DNA of 12,915 nucleotides from Halanaerobiaceae bacterium (GTDB lineage: Bacteria > Bacillota_F > Halanaerobiia > Halanaerobiales > CSSED10-376): NCBI GenBank assembly GCA_003557445.1, contig PWOK01000358.1, forward strand, positions 1-12,915, in the 5' to 3' direction. The notes under the pieces are model-generated. The model was not told where the DNA came from. It made no database searches and worked only from the letters and a program-made list of their open reading frames with translations. A program made the position numbers and the translations under genes. Shown here one piece after another: positions 6,538-12,915 of this stretch (its first letter is position 1; every line of letters begins with the position of its first letter).

Positions 6538-9500
6538 TTGACCTATAAAAATAAAACTGCAATTATAATTATATTATATTTATTTATCCTTTTATTATTT
6601 TTAAATTCCTGTACTGATTCAGGAGGAGGAATTGATTCCTTACTTGATAGTTCAGCAACATTATCTCTAACTATAGAAGGTCAGGGTGCTGTTAAAATTA
6701 ATGGTAAATTAATTGAAGATAAATTTGTGAAAGATTATAAATTAAATGAAATAGTTGAATTAGAAGCAATTGCAGAAGAAGGCTGGTTTTTTGGTAAATG
6801 GGGATACAATCTTTCGGGAAATATGGAATCAAGAGTAATTGTAATGGAAGATGATATAAATGTTGTGGCACTATTTACAGATGCAGTAAAAGTGGCCAAC
6901 TCTAAAGAATTAATCGAAGCTGCTCGAAATCCATCAGTTATGGCCATTCAATTTACTGAAGATATTTCCTTAAATGATAATTTAATAATTGCTAATAGCT
7001 TAAAAATATTCTATCAGGAAGATTATTCTCTTAATCTTGCTAATAATCATATGGAATTAAGAGATGAATTGGTTATTAGAGATGGAGAACTAAATGCTAA
7101 TGATTATATAAATATACTGAGCAATGATACCAGAAATATCCTTTCCTTTAAAGATATAATAATTAGAAATGATCTTCAGATTAATAATAGTCAATTAATA
7201 TTAAATAAGAGGATTACCGGTATAGAGGAAAATAAGATAATCTCAACTGATAGTTCTATACTTATAGGAGAATATGAATCACAAACAAGATTAATCAATC
7301 TTCAACTTGATTCATCAGGTATTAATATTAATGAAAATACAGTAATGATTAATGGGGGCTGGACAGAACAAAGCACAGTAAGAGTCTCTGATGGTAAAAT
7401 ATTAAAAGTGGAAGCTGGTAGTAATAGCAAAGTACAAAATGATGGTCATTTAATACTCGGTGATACTGGTAAAATAGATTTTAATAATAATATGTTAATT
7501 GACCTGGAAAACCCTTTATATATTGATCTCAGCCTTTTTGAAAATAATATTATTATTAACACCAATTATGGAAGAAATATTTCCTATGCTGATAATAATA
7601 GAGAAGAACTACAACAGCCTGAAACCTATTTTAATCTGGGTGCCAATCAATCTAACTTAAAATATAAAGTAAATAAAATAGCAGCTAATATTGAACATCT
7701 GGACTACCTTGAATTTGAATTTGATGGTAATTATTCTCTTCAAATACTTCCCGAAGGTGATAAAGAACAACTTGATGAAAATATTACTTTAACAGTTAAA
7801 GATAAATATATAAATGATAATATTACTGATAGTATTGAGTTTAATATTGGTCAAATTAAAGAAATAATAGATGATCCTGATGATGACGATGATGATATCC
7901 CTGATCAACCGGGTAATGCAGTTCAAATTTCTGAATTCCAGTCTGCTTCTGAACAAATGGTCCAGAATATTACTACTATAGTAACTGCTACCGTGGTTGA
8001 TAATGACCTACAACCTGTTCCTGATGTAATAGTTTATTTTAGCAGTGATAATCATGATAAAGCCACAGTGGAAGAAATAGCTGTTACCGATGAATATGGT
8101 CAGGCCAGGGCAATTATTACCGGAGCAGATAATCAAACCGGAGATGTTACAATAACGGCCAGTATTTATCAGGATGATGACAATGTTTCTGTTAGTGATC
8201 AAAAAAGCTTAACAATAGAAATACTGGAAAAAGTAATTGATGATCTTGATTCAGGTGTTATAAGAACTAGTGATTCTATTGTTAAAGCAGATGAAGAAAA
8301 TATTAATCTGGAAATAGAACTAAAAGATATTAATGGTTTACCGATAACTGGTTTTTATGATCTTAAAGTAACTGGTGAAATACATAATGATGATAATGAC
8401 TGGTATAATCAAACCACCTATTTTAATTCTGAGGGAAAATCCAATATTAATTTCTCTATCACTGAAACTTCTGATTTTGAAAATATTAAAGCTGCGGTTA
8501 AAGTAGAGGGAGGCTGGCTGGAAATTGACACATTTAATGTTACAGTAATTCCAGGAGATCTTGACCCAGACTCAATCAATCTTGATCCCCCTCAGGAAGA
8601 AGTCATGGCGGGAAGAGATAATATACAATTAAGATTATCACCTTTTATGGATTCCTATGATAATTATTTAAACGAGGATCAAATTAACTTTAATATCAGA
8701 ATATCCAATGAAACAACCGCTGACTGGTTTGAGGGTCCTATTGATCATAATAATATTATTAATGATCAAATAATAGTTTATATTAGTGTACTTCAGGAGG
8801 GAAATTATCATGATGTTTTAACTGAAATAGAAGTTGATGGTCAATGGAGACCAATTGATACCTTTAATATTGATGTTTATCCCTCTCAAATTGATTCCAG
8901 TGAATCAGTTGTTGAATTAATTAGTGAAAAAGAATTACTGGAAGATGAAGAAATTGAACTAAGAATATCTCTAAAAGATGAACATGGTAATATAGTTTCT
9001 GGAGAGTATTATCTGGAAATCATTGCTGAAATTGGAGGTGAAACAGATACCTGGCTGGATGATCCATATATATTTGGTAGTGGTGGCTCAGAAAGTATTT
9101 CATTTACCATAAAGGATAATGTAAATAAACCGGGTGAATATGAGGATGCGGCTATATTTGTTGATGGCCTTATAATTGGGACTATTGATCTTAATATTAT
9201 TGAATTATATGAGATTGAAATGATAGAAGTAGTCGGTGGAGTTTTTGAAATGGGTGGAGAAGAAGATGAAAATGATATAGAAGGACCAATTCATAGTGTT
9301 GAGTTAGATGATTTTTACATAAGTGAAACCCCTATTACCCAATATCAATATGAACAAATCACCGGTGAAAATCCATCTGAATTTACTCCTGATAATCATC
9401 CTGAAATAAGTGGAGAAAGTAAAAATCGTCCTGTGGAAAATATTAGCTGGTGGGAGGCAATTGAATTTTGTAATCAATTAAGCCGTAATGCTGGTTTACC

Positions 9501-10080
9501 TGTTGCTTATGCTGAAAAAGGAGAGGAAAATGCAGGTCAGTTACTGGATGGAGATGGTAATGTTACCACAGATGTAACAGAAGTTGAAGGTTTTAGACTA
9601 CCAACTGAAGCTGAATGGGAATATGCTGCCCGGGGAGGTAATAAGGCTGAAGATACAGATTTTGCAGGTAGTAATGATTTAAAAGAAGTGGGCTGGTATC
9701 TGAGAAATTCTGATCAGGCCAATACTGAATATGAAGATCCTGATGATAGTGATACTTCTGGTCATGGTACTATGCCGGTTAAAGAAAAAACAGCAAATGA
9801 ATTAGGATTATATGATATGAGTGGTAATGTCAGGGAATGGGTTACAGATTACTGGTCAACCTATGATTCTGAGTCTAAAGAAAACCCCTATGTTTATGAT
9901 TCTGGTATTTTAGGACATAAAGTTTTCCGTGGTGGTCACTGGGGTTATAGTTACAAAAAAAACGAAGAAAGTCATAGCAGTGATACTTGTAGAGTTAGTT
10001 ATCGAAGGAATGCAGCCAGAGAAAATCAGGACACAGAATCAGCTGGTATATTTGGTTTCAGAATTACTCTATCTAAATAA
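6538..10080 (+). CDS. Multidomain surface lipoprotein with C-terminal FGE-sulfatase / C-type-lectin-fold domain
   Basis: About 1180 residues from the TTG start (GTG at 6529 is a longer alternative). The signal peptide ends in lipobox LNSC, with C25 as the lipid-modified cysteine. In order: an InlB/bacterial-repeat-like domain (about 39-116, with VELEAIAEEGWFFGKWGYN); a Leu/Ile/Asn-rich segment suggestive of a right-handed beta-helix (about 117-440); an Asp-rich linker (444-458); a Big_1-type Ig-like domain (about 461-561); three related modules of about 105 residues (574-891); and an FGE-sulfatase domain (892-1180). The last carries GFRLPTEAEWEYAARGG, GLYDMSGNVREW, RGGHW starting at R1131 and a closing GFRI. 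In true formylglycine-generating enzymes RGGSYLC and a second cysteine hold the copper. Here the first cysteine position is Tyr and only C1151 remains, so catalysis is unlikely and a binding or adhesive role is more probable. It follows the barrel gene closely and precedes a second lipoprotein gene. Confidence 0.85.
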   Translation: MTYKNKTAIIIILYLFILLLFLNSCTDSGGGIDSLLDSSATLSLTIEGQGAVKINGKLIEDKFVKDYKLNEIVELEAIAEEGWFFGKWGYNLSGNMESRVIVMEDDINVVALFTDAVKVANSKELIEAARNPSVMAIQFTEDISLNDNLIIANSLKIFYQEDYSLNLANNHMELRDELVIRDGELNANDYINILSNDTRNILSFKDIIIRNDLQINNSQLILNKRITGIEENKIISTDSSILIGEYESQTRLINLQLDSSGININENTVMINGGWTEQSTVRVSDGKILKVEAGSNSKVQNDGHLILGDTGKIDFNNNMLIDLENPLYIDLSLFENNIIINTNYGRNISYADNNREELQQPETYFNLGANQSNLKYKVNKIAANIEHLDYLEFEFDGNYSLQILPEGDKEQLDENITLTVKDKYINDNITDSIEFNIGQIKEIIDDPDDDDDDIPDQPGNAVQISEFQSASEQMVQNITTIVTATVVDNDLQPVPDVIVYFSSDNHDKATVEEIAVTDEYGQARAIITGADNQTGDVTITASIYQDDDNVSVSDQKSLTIEILEKVIDDLDSGVIRTSDSIVKADEENINLEIELKDINGLPITGFYDLKVTGEIHNDDNDWYNQTTYFNSEGKSNINFSITETSDFENIKAAVKVEGGWLEIDTFNVTVIPGDLDPDSINLDPPQEEVMAGRDNIQLRLSPFMDSYDNYLNEDQINFNIRISNETTADWFEGPIDHNNIINDQIIVYISVLQEGNYHDVLTEIEVDGQWRPIDTFNIDVYPSQIDSSESVVELISEKELLEDEEIELRISLKDEHGNIVSGEYYLEIIAEIGGETDTWLDDPYIFGSGGSESISFTIKDNVNKPGEYEDAAIFVDGLIIGTIDLNIIELYEIEMIEVVGGVFEMGGEEDENDIEGPIHSVELDDFYISETPITQYQYEQITGENPSEFTPDNHPEISGESKNRPVENISWWEAIEFCNQLSRNAGLPVAYAEKGEENAGQLLDGDGNVTTDVTEVEGFRLPTEAEWEYAARGGNKAEDTDFAGSNDLKEVGWYLRNSDQANTEYEDPDDSDTSGHGTMPVKEKTANELGLYDMSGNVREWVTDYWSTYDSESKENPYVYDSGILGHKVFRGGHWGYSYKKNEESHSSDTCRVSYRRNAARENQDTESAGIFGFRITLSK
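8257..9210 (+). repeat. Three tandem diverged ~105-residue modules within the lipoprotein
   Basis: Approximate boundaries are 8257-8556, 8572-8886 and 8887-9210. Each begins with a D-S/V-rich strand, then an E-x-I/L-x-L-R/E-I run (NLEIELKD, IQLRLSPF, IELRISLKD), a G/N-Y turn and a W-containing strand. Each closes near a V-G/D-G-x-W or V-D-G strand; the first two share IDTFN. They look like beta-sandwich spacers that lift the C-terminal domain away from the membrane. DNA identity between copies is low, so duplication is old. Confidence 0.6.
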
Positions 10081-10159
10081 TTAAGCAATAATTATATATA
10101 ATTTTACTTATTCTGATTAATATTTTGAGTTTAACAACTTTAAGAAAGGAATGATTAAA

Positions 10160-12915
10160 ATGACAAACAAACTTAAGAAACTTTCACTCTTCTTATTATT
10201 AATTATTATACTTATTTCTATGACCGGTTGTGACTATTTTAAAGATCTTGTATCTCCATCCTATGATCTGGAAGTTGAGGTTCATGGTGTAGAAGATAAT
10301 GAAAATTTAAAGATTATTTCTTCAGATGGAAATATTTTGGATGATTTTGAAAACCAGGATCAAATATTAAAGGGTATTTTCAAAAATCTCAGGGGTGAAG
10401 TCAAATTAATACCTGAACTTGAGGGATATACTTTTACACCTGACCAGGAAAAAACAGATTATAGTAATAATGGTAAAGTAGTTTTTGAAGGAAAAATTGA
10501 TCCCGGACATCCATATGATATTGAGGTTGAAATAAGTGGAATAAAAGAAGAGGATATAGATAAATTAAAAATTGTTAGTTCAGATGGTAATTATATTGAT
10601 GATTTTACAATAGAAAACAATATTTTAAAGGGTGTTTTAACTGATCTACAGGGAACTATAAAAATATATCCAGAAATAATTGGTCAGTATGAATTTGATA
10701 ATCAATATAAAGAACGGAGTATAGATAATCAACAAAAAGTGGTATTTAATGCAGAATACAACCCTGATTTGAAACCTGAAGTTAAAATTGCTTCCAGGAA
10801 AATTTCTATTTTCAATGTTATTGATCTATTTGAATTAGAAATTGTAGATCATAAAAACATTTCCACACCCTCTGAATTTGCTATAATTGATCAAGATGAG
10901 GGATATATAATTACAAAAAGAAAACTAAATGAACTGGCTTATTCCTATCAAAAACAAAATAAAGATAATAAATTAAAAATAGTTCTTCTCAGTCAGGATA
11001 ATAATATCATGGCCTCTGGTAATTTAAATCTCAGCCAGTTAGAACATCTTTCTGAAAATGATCTGGTTTTAAATTATGAAACTGAAGTAAGACAAATTAA
11101 TGATAGATCTGTATCAACAATGGGTAGGACTTTTTCAGCAAGTGCAGATAAATATCTGGCAAAATATAATTTAATTCTTCCAGAAGGAGAAGAACCGGGA
11201 GAAACTCTGGAAAAAGATGTAATACTGGAATTACCTGATAATAATGGTGGATTTAATCCCTCAGCAGAATTGCCAGAAAGATATCTGGTCCTAAATAACA
11301 AAGCAATTGATCTGGAATATTCTTTTGAAAATGAAGATAGATTAAGTGATTTAATAAATAAAGAAATAGAACTGGTTGATAATATTCAGGATATAGGCCT
11401 ATATACCAAACTTGATGATGATATAGACTATATCATTGATGCTCATACAGGTAATCCATTAAGAGGTGAAGATAAAGCCAGTGTAACCAGACAGATTACT
11501 GAAGTATATGATGGTACTGATGACCAAAAACTTAAAAGGGCTAAAGCCAATATAAGTTTTCAGTTTACAGAGGATTTTAGTGGGGGAGATCACCAGACTG
11601 TAACCTTTACTATTACTGTAAATGAAGTTCATGGGGTTAATAATGCAGAAAGCTTTACCATTCGCAATCCTGCTGATTCACCTATTGATTTCGGAACCTA
11701 TATTACCAGGAATATTACACATGAAGGTACAGGTGTTACTTCAATAGATATATATATATTGGGACAGATACCTGAAGAAATAGAAGGTGAAGGTACAGAA
11801 GATGATCCCTTTAAAATAAGAAATTCAGATCATCTTAATAAAGTTAGGGAATACCTTAATGACCCTGATGTCCATTTTATCCAGAAGGCAGATATTAATT
11901 TAAGTAATTTTGATAACTGGGAACCAATTGGTTCTTATCCTGAAGAAAGCAGATTTTTTGCGGGAACTTATGATGGAAATGATTTTGAAATAAGTAATAT
12001 GACAGTTGATCGAGTGAGACATCTCGGTTTATTTGGTTATATATCTGAAGAAGGAATTGTTAAAAATTTAAATTTAACAAATATTGAAGTTACAGGAGAT
12101 AAATTTGTAGGAGGTCTGACCGGGCGTAATGAAGGAAGAATTGAAAATGTATCTGTTAATGGTAATATTTATGCCCATGAGGAATATGCCGGTGGTCTTG
12201 TGGGATTTAACCTTAATAATGGGCTTATAATTGACAGTACTACCAGAGGTACTGTTACCGGGGAAAGTACTGATATAGGAGGCCTTGTCGGTAGAAATTA
12301 CTATGGAGAAATATATGATAGTAATTCCTCAAGTCAAGTTCAGGGTTTAATGAGAGTTGGTGGCCTTGTAGGACTGAATGACCAGGGTCATATAGAAGAT
12401 AGTAGAGCTTCCGGATTTGTCTATGCTGAAGCAACAGGCATAAACCCGGCAGATGCTGGAGGTCTTGTTGGTTTTAATAAAGGTAGAGGTAAAATTAAAG
12501 ATAGTACAGCCAGTGGTGATGTTGAAAGCCCGGGTAGTCATGTTGGTGGACTTGTTGGTAGAAATGAAGGTTTTGAACCAGGATTTGTAGAAATCCAGAA
12601 TAATCAGGCCCGGGGTGATATTATAGGTTATAACTCTGTAGGTGGTTTAATTGGTTTAAATGACCACAGTGGTACAATTTATAACTCTCATGCCAATGGA
12701 AATGTTACCGGATATCATTATAATGTTGGTGGTCTTGTAGGACTTAATCAGGGTGGTAGTAATGGTAGAATACAGAATTCAAGTGCAGAGGGTAGTTATA
12801 TCACCGGTTTAAAAAGAGTTGGTGGTCTTACCGGTCGTAATGATGGTATAATCAGTAACAGTTATTATGATGGTATAGAAGTTACTGGGGATACGGTTGT
12901 TGGTTTATTAATAGG
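10160..12915 (+). CDS. Large GLUG-repeat lipoprotein, 3' end beyond the window
   Basis: The frame is open from ATG 10160 to the right edge, 918 codons with no stop, so the C-terminus is missing. AAGGA before the ATG is the ribosome binding site. The signal peptide ends in lipobox MTGC with C24 followed by Asp; in Gram-negative bacteria Asp at +2 favours inner-membrane retention, but the rule is untested here. Two related modules of about 80 residues follow (about 35-115 and 119-200, sharing YD-EVE, SSDG, LKG and VVF). A long unrecognised region spans about 200-540. Residues 542-648 form the lead-in seen before GLUG arrays (EGEGTEDDPFKI, NWEPIGSY, GTYDGNDFEISNMTVD, GLFGYI). From about 650 to the edge come ten GLUG-type repeats. 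GLUG proteins are surface or secreted and mostly of unknown function. Adhesion is a reasonable inference. The 79-base gap upstream has no clear terminator. Confidence 0.85.
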   Translation, partial: MTNKLKKLSLFLLLIIILISMTGCDYFKDLVSPSYDLEVEVHGVEDNENLKIISSDGNILDDFENQDQILKGIFKNLRGEVKLIPELEGYTFTPDQEKTDYSNNGKVVFEGKIDPGHPYDIEVEISGIKEEDIDKLKIVSSDGNYIDDFTIENNILKGVLTDLQGTIKIYPEIIGQYEFDNQYKERSIDNQQKVVFNAEYNPDLKPEVKIASRKISIFNVIDLFELEIVDHKNISTPSEFAIIDQDEGYIITKRKLNELAYSYQKQNKDNKLKIVLLSQDNNIMASGNLNLSQLEHLSENDLVLNYETEVRQINDRSVSTMGRTFSASADKYLAKYNLILPEGEEPGETLEKDVILELPDNNGGFNPSAELPERYLVLNNKAIDLEYSFENEDRLSDLINKEIELVDNIQDIGLYTKLDDDIDYIIDAHTGNPLRGEDKASVTRQITEVYDGTDDQKLKRAKANISFQFTEDFSGGDHQTVTFTITVNEVHGVNNAESFTIRNPADSPIDFGTYITRNITHEGTGVTSIDIYILGQIPEEIEGEGTEDDPFKIRNSDHLNKVREYLNDPDVHFIQKADINLSNFDNWEPIGSYPEESRFFAGTYDGNDFEISNMTVDRVRHLGLFGYISEEGIVKNLNLTNIEVTGDKFVGGLTGRNEGRIENVSVNGNIYAHEEYAGGLVGFNLNNGLIIDSTTRGTVTGESTDIGGLVGRNYYGEIYDSNSSSQVQGLMRVGGLVGLNDQGHIEDSRASGFVYAEATGINPADAGGLVGFNKGRGKIKDSTASGDVESPGSHVGGLVGRNEGFEPGFVEIQNNQARGDIIGYNSVGGLIGLNDHSGTIYNSHANGNVTGYHYNVGGLVGLNQGGSNGRIQNSSAEGSYITGLKRVGGLTGRNDGIISNSYYDGIEVTGDTVVGLLI
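10262..10760 (+). repeat. Two tandem ~80-residue beta modules after the lipobox
   Basis: Copy 1 begins YDLEVEVHGVED and copy 2 YDIEVEISGIKE. Both then show LKI-SSDGN-DDF, ILKG-x-L-G, an I-P-E strand and a closing KVVF strand. They look like Ig-like or carboxypeptidase-regulatory-like stalk domains. The match is at protein level only. Confidence 0.65.
12104..12915 (+). repeat. GLUG repeat array (ten cores visible, continues off the edge)
   Basis: Cores of the form [VAI]GGL[VTI]G[RFL]N start at residues 650, 677, 706, 733, 766, 795, 827 and 856 and at 887, with a tenth (VVGLLI) at 914 cut by the window end. Spacing is 27-33 residues. Between cores each repeat has an I-x-N/D-S strand and a G-x-V turn, as in PF07581. 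Such arrays are expected to fold as a right-handed beta-solenoid. The gene's total repeat number is unknown. Confidence 0.88.

Noticed and set aside
10090..10103. Perfect 14-base palindrome AATTATATATAATT between the two lipoprotein genes
   Set aside because: Entirely A and T with no spacer loop or following T tract, so it is not a terminator; such palindromes are expected by chance in this composition.
11074..11301. Short minus-strand open frame inside the GLUG lipoprotein gene
   Set aside because: Antisense to a continuous plus-strand frame; no recognisable protein features. The same holds for the short antisense frames at 1933-2115, 6735-6947, 8008-8202 and 12347-12541.

Overview
The window is AT-rich (roughly 70% A+T by eye) and densely coded. 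It has strong GG-rich ribosome binding sites, sigma-A type promoters and acidic, Asp/Glu/Asn-rich surface proteins. A stand-alone TrpB2, an ECF-type S component and a small secreted protein shaped like an outer-membrane beta-barrel sit together on this low-GC chromosome. That combination suggests a diderm, probably halophilic or anaerobic Firmicute, with Halanaerobiales the best guess. The assignment is inference from gene content and composition.

Layout. (1) 1-3242, signalling. A minus-strand gene fragment (GAF-like N-terminus) runs off the left edge. It is divergent from a large GAF-PAS-PAS-GGDEF-HD-GYP protein that could both make and degrade cyclic di-GMP. A TetR-type regulator follows 16 bases later, probably in the same operon. 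(2) 3311-4741, metabolism. A stand-alone tryptophan synthase beta chain of the TrpB2 type has no trpA beside it. It ends at a hairpin terminator that can work in both directions. (3) 4750-5665, minus strand. A two-gene operon encodes a membrane-anchored DUF4430 protein and an ECF transporter S component, a plausible corrinoid uptake pair. (4) 5666-5891, a divergent control region with candidate promoters both ways and a nested inverted repeat. (5) 5892-12915, plus strand, a cell-surface block: a small beta-barrel-like protein, a 1180-residue multidomain lipoprotein ending in an FGE-sulfatase/C-type-lectin-fold domain, and a very large lipoprotein with GLUG repeats that runs off the right edge.

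How the parts may fit. The three surface genes lie in one direction with short gaps (28 and 79 bases), so they may be co-expressed and form a surface assembly. The lipoproteins have adhesin-like architecture, and the small barrel could be an outer-membrane partner. No gene in the window proves this. The most noteworthy items are the surface cluster, the unusual domain fusion in the FGE lipoprotein with the catalytic cysteine pair apparently lost, the DUF4430/S-component pair, and the nested dyad in the control region between them. I saw no rRNA, tRNA, CRISPR array, transposase or phage gene.
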